A stretch of DNA of 64,000 nt from Roseitranquillus sp963749675 (GTDB lineage Bacteria; Pseudomonadota; Alphaproteobacteria; Rhodobacterales; Rhodobacteraceae): the NCBI GenBank assembly GCA_963749675.1, contig CAVVNT010000006.1, forward strand, positions 59,776-123,775, given 5' to 3'. The translations under genes and the position numbers were made by a program. Under the pieces are notes generated by a model. It was not told where the DNA came from, made no database searches, and was given only the letters and a program-made list of their open reading frames with translations. Positions 26,345-33,723 of the stretch are shown here, piece after piece. The stretch's first letter is position 1. Every line of letters begins with the position of its first letter.

Positions 26345-26461
26345 ATGACACGCGTGATCCTGATCCTGGCGCTGGTGGGGCTGGCGGCGTGCGAGACGAC
26401 GAAGGGCTTCGGGCGCGATGTCGAGACCGCGGGCCGGACGATCCAGCGCTCGGTCCAGTAG
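26345..26461 (+). CDS. Second entericidin-like small lipoprotein
   Basis: A 38-residue product, MTRVILILALVGLAAC then ETTKGFGRDVETAGRTIQRS, with lipobox LAAC. It has the same entericidin pattern as the product of 24289, with a basic rather than acidic C-terminus. GGGAAAG lies upstream. It is separated from IS copy 1 by 87 bp. Confidence 0.8.
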   Translation: MTRVILILALVGLAACETTKGFGRDVETAGRTIQRSVQ

Positions 26462-26490
26462 GCGCGGGAGCCGGAGTCTGACCCGTTCTT

Positions 26491-26514
26491 GTCAATCCGG
26501 ATCCCCGGATTGAC
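26491..26514. terminator. Perfect 10-bp stem-loop between an entericidin-like gene and IS copy 1
   Basis: GTCAATCCGG (26491-26500) and CCGGATTGAC (26505-26514) pair perfectly around ATCC. Position 30 bp after the stop fits a terminator, but there is no T run. The adjoining words TCTGACC and TTCTGACC on the two sides look like flanks of an old repeat or IS end. Confidence 0.45.
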
Positions 26515-26548
26515 CGGTTCTGACCTGATCTCCGCGGAAAAATGTACA

Positions 26549-27838
26549 GGGCGCCTCGAAAAATGGTCCCGACCGTGGCGCTGCGGTATGTCTGTCGGGA
26601 TGATGCGACACTGAGGGTGTGACGATGGCGCAGATGGGGTTCTTCGATCTTACAGACCGTTACGCGAGCCTGGACGCGAAGAAGGACCCGCTGGTCGAGA
26701 TCGACGCTGTTGTGCCGTGGGAGGAGTTTCGCCCGACCCTTGAGCGGGTCTGGCGCAAGCCAGCTGCGGCGCGCAAGTCCCGGGCGGGGCGCAAGCCGAT
26801 GGACGCGGTGCTGATGTTCAAGACGCTGGTGCTGAGCGCGCTCTACAACCTGTCCGACGACCAGATCGAGTATCAGGTCCGCGACCGGCTGTCGTTCATG
26901 CAATTCCTCGGCCTCGGCCTCGAAGACCGGGTGCCGGACGCCAAGACGGTATGGCTCTATCGCGAGGCACTGGCGCAGGCGGGCAAGGTGGAGGAGCTGT
27001 TCAGCCAGTTCGACGGCTATCTGGCGCGGCAGGGCTACATCGCGCGCGGCGGTCAAATCCTGGATGCGTCCATCGTGCCGGTGCCGCGCAACCACAACAC
27101 GCGGGACGAGAACGCGGCAATCAAGAACGGCGAGGTGCCCGAGGACTGGGCGGACAAGCCCGCGAAGCGCGCGCAAAAGGACCTGGACGCGCGCTGGACG
27201 AAAAAGCACGGCAAGAACCATTACGGCTACAAGAATCACGTCAACGTGGATCGTAGGCACAAGCTGGTGCGGCGCTATCACGTCAGCGATGCCGCGCGGC
27301 ATGACAGCCAGGCGGTGGATCATCTGCTGATGCAGGGTAACACCGGCTCCGGCGTGTGGGCGGATGCGGCCTATCGGTCCGAGGAGATGGAGGCAAAGCT
27401 GCGCGCCCGGAGGCTGAAAAGCCACATCCACCGCAAGGGCAAGCGGGGCAAGCCGCTGACCGAACAGGCCAAGGGCAGCAACCGGACCAGATCCGGCATC
27501 CGGGTCCGCGTCGAGCACGTCTTCGGCGCGCAGGCCAACGATATGGGCGGGACCTTGGTCCGGACCATCGGCTTGGTTCGAGCAACGGCCAAGATCGGGA
27601 TGAAGAACCTCGCCTACAACATGCGCCGCCTCGGCCAGCTGCGCCGTCTCAACCCGTGCCCGGCGTGAGCATCACGCGAACAAAAAAGATCAGGCCGCGA
27701 GGCAGAAAAATCCGAGCGTGAAGGCCGCAGCGCCACGCCCATCCGGACGCAGCAAAGCGACAGCCGACGCTCGTCCTCCTGCTTCAGACCACGCGCGCCG
27801 CCGAGGGGGCACGAGAACGGTAGAAAATCGAGGTGCCC
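26549..27838 (+). mobile_element. IS5-family insertion sequence, copy 1 (1,290 bp)
   Basis: The ends are defined by comparison with copy 2 (31588-32877), which is shifted by exactly 5,039 bp. The left end GGGCGCCTCGAAAAATGG and the right end (reading inward) GGGCACCTCGATTTTCTACC form imperfect inverted repeats. The flanking tetramers differ (TACA left, ATGA right), so this copy has no target duplication, unlike copy 2. I see only three base differences between the copies (26708, 27584, 27773). All lie outside codon changes: two are silent and one is non-coding. Confidence 0.9.
26619..27668 (+). CDS. IS5-family transposase (copy 1)
   Basis: A 349-residue DDE transposase that mobilises the element. 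The DDE residues are in GGQILDASIVPVPRNH, GVWADAAYRSEEM and RVRVEHVFGAQAND, with the N-terminal domain KPMDAVLMFKTLVLSALYNLSDDQIEY. The alternative start MAQMGFF at 26625 fits relatives well. The long frame on the opposite strand is only a shadow. The product is identical to copy 2. Confidence 0.93.
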   Translation: MTMAQMGFFDLTDRYASLDAKKDPLVEIDAVVPWEEFRPTLERVWRKPAAARKSRAGRKPMDAVLMFKTLVLSALYNLSDDQIEYQVRDRLSFMQFLGLGLEDRVPDAKTVWLYREALAQAGKVEELFSQFDGYLARQGYIARGGQILDASIVPVPRNHNTRDENAAIKNGEVPEDWADKPAKRAQKDLDARWTKKHGKNHYGYKNHVNVDRRHKLVRRYHVSDAARHDSQAVDHLLMQGNTGSGVWADAAYRSEEMEAKLRARRLKSHIHRKGKRGKPLTEQAKGSNRTRSGIRVRVEHVFGAQANDMGGTLVRTIGLVRATAKIGMKNLAYNMRRLGQLRRLNPCPA

Positions 27839-28007
27839 ATGAGCATAGACGGACGGGAGTGGATTCGCGTCGCGGGTTGCCTCTAGGGAACGTCTGATCT
27901 ATCGATTGTCGTTGGCTGCAGTGGCGTCAGCGAATGGATGATGGCCTCGTCTTCGCGATGCCTCGGCACATTTCAGGTGATTTCGATAGCTGGAGGCGGA
28001 CTCCGCC
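27839..28007. other. 169 bp between IS copy 1 and an older IS relic; no gene seen
   Basis: I see no coding sequence here. It may contain the terminal part of the older IS whose 3' transposase relic begins at 28008, because the word GGGAACGTCTGATC (27887-27900) resembles an IS end, but I cannot pair it with a partner. Confidence 0.3.
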
Positions 28008-28126
28008 TCAGGCCATCAGCCGCGTTCGGACCAGAAACAGGTTCCCGAGCCCGAATAGCGCGAACAGCTGGGCCTCGTTCTTCGCCAGGCCGCGGTAGCG
28101 GGTCTTACGATAGTCGCCACTGAACA
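28008..28126 (-). pseudogene. 3' relic of another IS5/IS1182-type transposase
   Basis: The minus strand reads FSGDYRKTRYRGLAKNEAQL then FALFGLGNLFLVRTRLMA and a stop. This is the characteristic C-terminal end of a transposase distinct from both others here. It has no start or upstream domain, because the 453-codon transposase gene abuts it. Confidence 0.7.
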
Positions 28127-29488
28127 TCACGCCGCGGCGCCGGTCGTGGCGTAGTTTGGCCGGGCCTGTTCGATGTTGTTGGCGATTGCTGCCATCAGCG
28201 CGGCGAGGATCACGGCCACAAGAGCCCTCAGATGGGCCAGGATCATGCGGATGTTGTGCCCGCAGCCGCAGAGGACAGCGTGGAGTGCGTCGCCGAGCGT
28301 GCCCTTGAGGGCGCAGCGGGCGAGGCGGCCGTCGGTCTTCATGTGGCCGACCGCCGGTTCGATTGCACTGCGGCGGCGCAGGTCGCGCCGGAGCGCCGGC
28401 GTCATGCCGCGGCGCTGGCCGGAGATGAAGACCTCGGTCGTCTCAACGCCATGCCCCCTATAGCCGCGGTCGACGAAGGCTCTCTTCGGTGATGTGTCCG
28501 TCAGGATCTCCACCTGCTCGAGCGCTTCTCGCAAGGTATGGCCATCGTACGGGTTGCCGGTCATCGCGCGCATGCCGACGACGAAGCCCTCCTTGTGCGT
28601 GGTCGCCACCGAGACCTTGGAGCCGAACTCGTAACGGACGCGCGCCTTGCCCTTGGAGATGCAGTCCACCTCAGGCTCGTGCAGCGCATAGAGCTTCCGC
28701 TTGTCCTTCAGCTTCTGCCGCAGGAGGCGCTCAACGAGGGCGATCTCGCCCTCGATCCGCTCCCGCAGGGCGGTGTCGGTCACGGCGTGCAGCTGCCGCT
28801 GGATGTCGCGCAGGACCCGGCCGGTGTAGCCTTTCAGCCGCCGCAGCCCCTTGCGCATCCGCTTGAACTGGCGGGCGTGGGCATAGCGACCGACCTGTCC
28901 GGCCAGACGCGGCGCCAGCCGCGCGTAGCTTTGGCGAAGCGACAGGCCCGCCTCCTGGGCAAGCGCCACCAGGCGCCGACGCGCTTTCTCGTAGAGCCGT
29001 GTATCGGTTGGATGCGCGATCGCCTTCTCCATCACCGTCGTGTCCACGATCACCGTCTCCGCGCTCCGCTCGGAAATCACTCCGGCCTCGCGCCCGGCCT
29101 CGATCGTCTTGGTCAGGAGCCACTCGGCACCTTCCTCCCCGATCCGGTTCCGCCACCGCGTCAGCGACGAAGGATCGACAGGAGGACGGTGCTGAAAGAA
29201 CGTCTCGCCACAGAGGTGCTGGTAGTACGGGTTCTCCACCCACCGGGCCACGACCGCCTCGTCCGACAGCCGGTAGGCGTGCTGGAGGTAGAGCAGCCCC
29301 GCCACCAGCCGTGGAGAGGTCGCCGGGCGCCCCGTGTGCGACGGGAAGAACCCCGCCCATTCCTCCTCGAAGAACTCCCAGTCGATCAGCCCGGCAAGCT
29401 TCACCAGTTCGTGGCGCAGGTCGATCATGTCCGCCAAGCGCGGGCGCAACAGGTCGTCCTGCTCAGGGGCACGGGATTTGGGCTTCAT
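28127..29488 (-). CDS. DDE transposase, IS5/IS1182 type, 453 aa
   Basis: A full-length transposase of a different group from the 349-residue one. The first acidic residue is in VIVDTTVMEKAIAHPTDTRL, the second in KRAFVDRGYRGHGVETTEV, and the third in SAIEPAVGHMKTDGRLARC. The N-terminal domain has RPATSPRLVAGLLYLQHAYR. It looks intact and could be active. I could not define its terminal repeats. A GCAGGGTT/AACCCTGC inverted repeat (29505-29538) lies just upstream of the start. Confidence 0.88.
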   Translation of the reverse strand: MKPKSRAPEQDDLLRPRLADMIDLRHELVKLAGLIDWEFFEEEWAGFFPSHTGRPATSPRLVAGLLYLQHAYRLSDEAVVARWVENPYYQHLCGETFFQHRPPVDPSSLTRWRNRIGEEGAEWLLTKTIEAGREAGVISERSAETVIVDTTVMEKAIAHPTDTRLYEKARRRLVALAQEAGLSLRQSYARLAPRLAGQVGRYAHARQFKRMRKGLRRLKGYTGRVLRDIQRQLHAVTDTALRERIEGEIALVERLLRQKLKDKRKLYALHEPEVDCISKGKARVRYEFGSKVSVATTHKEGFVVGMRAMTGNPYDGHTLREALEQVEILTDTSPKRAFVDRGYRGHGVETTEVFISGQRRGMTPALRRDLRRRSAIEPAVGHMKTDGRLARCALKGTLGDALHAVLCGCGHNIRMILAHLRALVAVILAALMAAIANNIEQARPNYATTGAAA

Positions 29489-29504
29489 GCGTCAATCCGA
29501 AATT

Positions 29505-29538
29505 GCAGGGTTCTCGCCCCAAACCTACCAAACCCTGC
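29505..29538. repeat. 8-bp inverted repeat upstream of the 453-aa transposase
   Basis: GCAGGGTT (29505-29512) and AACCCTGC (29531-29538) are exact inverted copies separated by 18 bp, directly in front of the transposase start. This could be part of the IS terminus or a promoter/operator element. Confidence 0.35.
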
Positions 29539-29580
29539 GGTTCGAAAATATCAAAAACGTCACGTCATCAAATAAAATCA

Positions 29581-29928
29581 ATGCGTTGGACGTTGATCAG
29601 GGCGAACTACAAGAGCCTCGCCGACATCGAGCGCGGCTTCCGCGTGCTGAAGTCCGGCATCGGGATCGCCCCGGTCGATCATCGGCTGCCAGACCGCATT
29701 CGGGCCCATGCGCTGATCTGCTTCCTCGCCCTCGTGCTCCACCGGGTCATGCGCATGCGCCTGAAGGCAAAGGGCCACAGCGCCAGCCCCCGCACCGCGC
29801 TCGATCTGCTCGCCCGCATTCATCGCCATCAGGCCCGGATCGCCGAGCGCACTCTCGAAGGCACGACCCGCCCAACCCCGGAACAGCTGGACCTCTTTCA
29901 TGCCCTGACCCTGCCCAAACCCGCCTGA
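29581..29928 (+). pseudogene. 3' fragment of an IS1634/IS4-like transposase
   Basis: The frame contains YKSLADIERGFRVLKSGIGI then PVDHRLPDRIRAHALICFLA and VLHRVMRMRLKAKGH, the C-terminal region of IS1634-type transposases. The homology begins near 29608. Everything upstream is missing, so it is a relic. Confidence 0.75.
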
Positions 29929-29981
29929 CAGAGCCCATGTAGTTACATTTTGGCCCAACCGGCCATGGCAATATCAATCAC

Positions 29982-30248
29982 TTACCGCTGTAGCTGTCGA
30001 AGTTGAGGTGCCCGCACATCCGACGCCAGCGCGCCGAACTCACGCGGGGGGGCGCCCGGCGGCATCTGGACGCCGCCCTGATCCCAGAGCGCGAGCCAGG
30101 CGTCGGCGTCGCCGTCGACCCAGGCGGTCTGGTAGGTCTGCCAGATGTCGCGGATCGCCGCCTGGTCCGATGCCTCGTCGGCGGCGAGCGGCATCGCCGG
30201 CCCGGCGGCGACCAGGGCGACGGCGAGTGCGCGTGCAAGTCGTGTCAT
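29982..30248 (-). pseudogene. Truncated secreted SnoaL/DUF4440-like protein
   Basis: The start MTRLARALAVALVAAGPAM is a signal peptide. IRDIWQTYQTAWVDGDADAW and LALWDQGGVQMPPGAPP follow, which is the first half of an NTF2-like (DUF4440/SnoaL) domain. GGAGACA precedes the ATG. After about 77 residues the frame runs into GGGCACCTC at 30013, the same nine bases as the IS5 right end, and stops at 29982. The gene therefore lost its second half to an IS event. Confidence 0.65.
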
Positions 30249-30394
30249 TGTCTCCTCCCTCGATGTCTTCGGAGGACCTGAGGGTCGCACGCATGCAGCT
30301 TCTTGCATTGATGTGGCTCAAGCCGGAGGGGCGGCAGGCGGCCCGACCGGAGGGCACGTGCGAGCGCGCACCCTCCGGCGGCTCGGCGCGCCGG

Positions 30395-30724
30395 TTATGC
30401 TGGCGGCTTGTAGGAGCTGGCGATCTCGCCCGCGCGCTTCTGCATCGCGGTGAATTCTTCGGCCGAGAAGGCCCGGACGGTCTTGAGGCCGGAGACGGCG
30501 CCGGTGCCGCCGACGGCGATCAGACCGGCGATCAGCTCGCTGACGTCGTCGACGTTGACGACGATCATGAAGTCGGTTTCGCCGGTGGTCATGTAGTACG
30601 CTTCCTGGGTGCCGCCGGCCGCCTCCACGATGGCGTTCGATGCGGCCGCGCGGTCGCTCGGGCTGGCGGCCATGCCCTTCAGGGCGGCTGCCGTGTAGCA
30701 GCCGGTGACGATAAATCTTGGCAT
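30395..30724 (-). CDS. GYD domain protein
   Basis: A 109-residue protein of the GYD family (ferredoxin-like alpha/beta barrel), function unknown. It has the conserved FIVTGCYTAAALKGM start, GGTQEAYYMTTGETDFMIVV and GLKTVRAFSAEEF. It is an apparently intact chromosomal gene stranded between IS relics. GAGGGAGACTG upstream is a good ribosome site. Confidence 0.88.
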   Translation of the reverse strand: MPRFIVTGCYTAAALKGMAASPSDRAAASNAIVEAAGGTQEAYYMTTGETDFMIVVNVDDVSELIAGLIAVGGTGAVSGLKTVRAFSAEEFTAMQKRAGEIASSYKPPA

Positions 30725-30903
30725 TTCAGTCTCCCTCGGGGTGTTCCCTCGCAGACCCCCGGCCGCACAGTGCGAGACCGATCGGTCCGCGCCTCCCCGT
30801 TAACCATTGTGACACATCCGTGAGCGCGCGGCGAATGGTCTCGTTTTGGTTGCGGCCTCGGGTCGGGATCGCGTGGCGGGCCCGAGGCCCGCACACATGC
30901 GAA

Positions 30904-31170
30904 ATGGCTGCATTTCTTGGCTCGACCTGGAGAGAAGCCGTGGTCGCGGGGCCAACGCGGATCGCGGACGGGCGGCGGCTCGGGGTGCCGCTCGCGTGGT
31001 TTCCGCGGCTGATGCGGGCGACGCCGGAGGCGCGGGAGGCGGTGGAGATCAGCGCCTGCGGCCTCCACTGGGAGGCGCTGGACGAGGACATCTCCGTCGC
31101 GGGCCTCCCTCGCTGGGTAGGGCATCAGAGAGCGGTGGAAGTGCCCTGCGGGAGGCGAGCGCTACTCTAA
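30904..31170 (+). pseudogene. DUF2442-like partial copy
   Basis: The segment DGRRLGVPLAWFPRLMRATP then ISACGLHWEALDEDISVAGL closely matches the DUF2442 protein encoded at 33475-33723 (DGRTLGVPLAWFPRLLSAAP; MTPFGLHWPDIDEDISIEGL). The N-terminal strands expected before DGR are not recognisable, and the tail is unrelated. I therefore treat it as a degenerate or partial copy, although an 88-residue product from the ATG is possible. Intergenic 30725-30903 shows no gene. Confidence 0.55.
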
Positions 31171-31587
31171 ACGTTTCTCGACGCCAAAACCAAGAATACG
31201 ACGATTAGCTTTGTCTGCTGGCGGCGTTGGGATTGGCACGAGGAGTCCACCATCCGACAGGAACCAAGCGCGGTTCTCGCTAAAGTTAACTAGAAGCAAG
31301 CCGGAGGAATTCGTCGCGACAAGCGCCGCCTCGATCGCTCCGAACTCGCCCTCAATCACGACAAGATCGTCAGCGAAGGCGGTCACTCTCGCAAACCCTG
31401 AACTAAGGACAAGAAGCGACGCGACTAAAAGAAGCCTCGTCCGAGCCCAATTCAGGAATAATGAGGCACCGGACTTGAGGCCACGGAGCTTGTCTCTCCT
31501 CCATACGCTCGACCACCGCGAGAACGGATGATCCTCGCCCTCTCTTCTGAAATTGTATGTACTCGCCCAGAAGATGTGCAAACCATA
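31162..31587 (-). pseudogene. 3' part of an IS-interrupted membrane-protein gene
   Basis: This is the distal half of a gene whose first half is 32882-33334. When the 1,290-bp IS copy 2 and one CATA are removed, the frame joins exactly (...LFLFFVYG then LHIFWASTYNFRREG...). The result is a predicted 292-residue protein. This part contains a hydrophobic segment (RLLLVASLLVLSSGFARV) and a C-terminal domain of about 90 residues (VIEGEFGAIEAALVATNSSG...). The base composition is AT-richer than neighbours. I recognise no family. An in-frame ATG inside the IS (31648-31650) could still allow a hybrid product. Confidence 0.75.
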
Positions 31588-32877
31588 GGGCGCCTCGAAA
31601 AATGGTCCCGACCGTGGCGCTGCGGTATGTCTGTCGGGATGATGCGACACTGAGGGTGTGACGATGGCGCAGATGGGGTTCTTCGATCTTACAGACCGTT
31701 ACGCGAGCCTGGACGCGAAGAAGGACCCGCTGGTCGAGATCGACGCCGTTGTGCCGTGGGAGGAGTTTCGCCCGACCCTTGAGCGGGTCTGGCGCAAGCC
31801 AGCTGCGGCGCGCAAGTCCCGGGCGGGGCGCAAGCCGATGGACGCGGTGCTGATGTTCAAGACGCTGGTGCTGAGCGCGCTCTACAACCTGTCCGACGAC
31901 CAGATCGAGTATCAGGTCCGCGACCGGCTGTCGTTCATGCAATTCCTCGGCCTCGGCCTCGAAGACCGGGTGCCGGACGCCAAGACGGTATGGCTCTATC
32001 GCGAGGCACTGGCGCAGGCGGGCAAGGTGGAGGAGCTGTTCAGCCAGTTCGACGGCTATCTGGCGCGGCAGGGCTACATCGCGCGCGGCGGTCAAATCCT
32101 GGATGCGTCCATCGTGCCGGTGCCGCGCAACCACAACACGCGGGACGAGAACGCGGCAATCAAGAACGGCGAGGTGCCCGAGGACTGGGCGGACAAGCCC
32201 GCGAAGCGCGCGCAAAAGGACCTGGACGCGCGCTGGACGAAAAAGCACGGCAAGAACCATTACGGCTACAAGAATCACGTCAACGTGGATCGTAGGCACA
32301 AGCTGGTGCGGCGCTATCACGTCAGCGATGCCGCGCGGCATGACAGCCAGGCGGTGGATCATCTGCTGATGCAGGGTAACACCGGCTCCGGCGTGTGGGC
32401 GGATGCGGCCTATCGGTCCGAGGAGATGGAGGCAAAGCTGCGCGCCCGGAGGCTGAAAAGCCACATCCACCGCAAGGGCAAGCGGGGCAAGCCGCTGACC
32501 GAACAGGCCAAGGGCAGCAACCGGACCAGATCCGGCATCCGGGTCCGCGTCGAGCACGTCTTCGGCGCGCAGGCCAACGATATGGGCGGGACCTTGGTCC
32601 GGACCATCGGCTTGGTTCGAGCGACGGCCAAGATCGGGATGAAGAACCTCGCCTACAACATGCGCCGCCTCGGCCAGCTGCGCCGTCTCAACCCGTGCCC
32701 GGCGTGAGCATCACGCGAACAAAAAAGATCAGGCCGCGAGGCAGAAAAATCCGAGCGTGAAGGCCGCAGCGCCACGCCCATCCGGACGCAGCAAAGCGAC
32801 AGCCGACGCTCTTCCTCCTGCTTCAGACCACGCGCGCCGCCGAGGGGGCACGAGAACGGTAGAAAATCGAGGTGCCC
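31588..32877 (+). mobile_element. IS5-family insertion sequence, copy 2, with 4-bp CATA duplication
   Basis: The ends GGGCGCC...GGTGCCC are the same as copy 1. The target duplication CATA is present on both sides (31584-31587 and 32878-32881), as expected for the IS5 group, so this is a clean and probably recent insertion. It interrupts the fourth gene of the DUF4160 cassette in the opposite orientation to that gene. Confidence 0.95.
31658..32707 (+). CDS. IS5-family transposase (copy 2)
   Basis: Identical in protein sequence to copy 1 (349 residues, DDE triad in LDASIVPVPRN, WADAAYRSE and RVEHVFGAQ). The start is ATG at 31658, or 31664 for MAQMGFF. Its integrity and near-identity to copy 1 indicate recent transposition or gene conversion. 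Confidence 0.93.
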   Translation: MTMAQMGFFDLTDRYASLDAKKDPLVEIDAVVPWEEFRPTLERVWRKPAAARKSRAGRKPMDAVLMFKTLVLSALYNLSDDQIEYQVRDRLSFMQFLGLGLEDRVPDAKTVWLYREALAQAGKVEELFSQFDGYLARQGYIARGGQILDASIVPVPRNHNTRDENAAIKNGEVPEDWADKPAKRAQKDLDARWTKKHGKNHYGYKNHVNVDRRHKLVRRYHVSDAARHDSQAVDHLLMQGNTGSGVWADAAYRSEEMEAKLRARRLKSHIHRKGKRGKPLTEQAKGSNRTRSGIRVRVEHVFGAQANDMGGTLVRTIGLVRATAKIGMKNLAYNMRRLGQLRRLNPCPA

Positions 32878-32881
32878 CATA

Positions 32882-33334
32882 GACAAAAAAAAGAAACAGG
32901 AACGGCAAGGACAGGACAAAAATTCCTCGAGCTGATGAAAGGTAGAACGTGATAAACGCAAGGAACGCCATCAGCGGTATCAGAAGTGAGCTTTCATCGT
33001 CGTTCTCTCTAACATATGCCGATTTTCGCGCAATTTTGCGTCCATACTTTTTGTCTCTGTAGTGTCTCTTGTAGGGAAACTCCGCTCCGGCTAACTGGTC
33101 GAACATAATCCCGGCCCCAACTGCGAGCAATAACGTCCCGTAAAACGTTAACGAAATCGAAGTGAATGCAGTTGCGTCAAGATAGGGCAGAGCGTTGGGC
33201 GATATTGCCGCCACCATCGCGACCGCATGGCCAGTTGCGGCAGACAGGAACAGGAAAGCAGCGCGAAGAAGATCAACCATACTGGACGCGCGCAGCTTAC
33301 GGGCGAGCCTGCCAATGAGTGTTGCATAGCTCAT
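32882..33334 (-). pseudogene. 5' part of an IS-interrupted membrane-protein gene
   Basis: The proximal 151 codons start MSYATLIGRLARKLRASSM. Hydrophobic helices follow: LLRAAFLFLSAATGHAVAMV, ISLTFYGTLLLAVGAGIMF and LLIPLMAFLAFITFYLSSA with IFVLSLPFLFLFFVYG. A basic loop (YKRHYRDKKYGRKIARKSAY) separates helices 2 and 3. The frame then enters IS copy 2. It begins 6 bp after the DUF2283 stop, so it is the last gene of the lepA-linked cassette. Family unknown; the low GC content suggests foreign origin. Confidence 0.75.
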
Positions 33335-33340
33335 ATCGCG

Positions 33341-33478
33341 TCAGCGCACTAGAAAGACGGGCGTATTGTCGATTTCGATCAGAGTATCTACTAGGATGCC
33401 GAATGTGTCGACGTTGCCCTGGCGCTCGCGGAGGAGGATGTAGGCGACGTTCGCGCTCGGGTCGTAGGTGAGTTTCAT
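33341..33478 (-). CDS. DUF2283 family protein, 45 aa
   Basis: The product starts MKLTYDPSANVAYILLRERQ and ends IEIDNTPVFLVR. This is the DUF2283 pattern M-K-x-x-Y-D-x-x-A-x-x-x-Y-I-x-L, in which a two-stranded repeat unit forms a small beta-alpha protein. The ATG overlaps the DUF2442 stop by four bases (ATGA). Members often lie beside small toxin-antitoxin-like genes, but no activity is established. Confidence 0.82.
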   Translation of the reverse strand: MKLTYDPSANVAYILLRERQGNVDTFGILVDTLIEIDNTPVFLVR

Positions 33479-33723
33479 GCGGCTCGATAGCCGGGCACCG
33501 TCTGGTCGCCGCGCCCGGCAAGAAGCCCCTCTATCGAGATGTCCTCGTCAATGTCGGGCCAGTGGAGGCCGAATGGTGTCATCTCGACGCTCGTCCGTTC
33601 TGCCGGTGCGGCGGACAGCAGGCGGGGGAACCATGCCAAGGGTACACCGAGGGTGCGACCGTCCGAAAGGGTGACCCACATCTGGTCATCGTCGAAGCTG
33701 ACGCTTTCAGCCGAAATGGACAT
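33475..33723 (-). CDS. DUF2442 family protein
   Basis: An 82-residue protein starting MSISAESVSFDDDQMWVTLS, then DGRTLGVPLAWFPRLLSAAP and FGLHWPDIDEDISIEGLLAG. This is the complete DUF2442 domain, a family with members proposed as DNA-binding antitoxins. It overlaps the preceding DUF4160 gene by 17 bp and DUF2283 by 4 bp. The start was chosen at 33723, where the family begins, rather than the longer in-frame start at 33756. Confidence 0.88.
   Translation of the reverse strand: MSISAESVSFDDDQMWVTLSDGRTLGVPLAWFPRLLSAAPAERTSVEMTPFGLHWPDIDEDISIEGLLAGRGDQTVPGYRAA

Noticed and set aside
26310..27518. Long minus-strand frames opposite both IS5 transposases
   Set aside because: They occur identically in both copies because the sequence is duplicated; no domain, no start context.
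26549..32877. Composite transposon bounded by the two IS5 copies
   Set aside because: The outer flanks (TACA and CATA) do not form a duplication, while copy 2 alone has a perfect one, so copy 2 moved independently.
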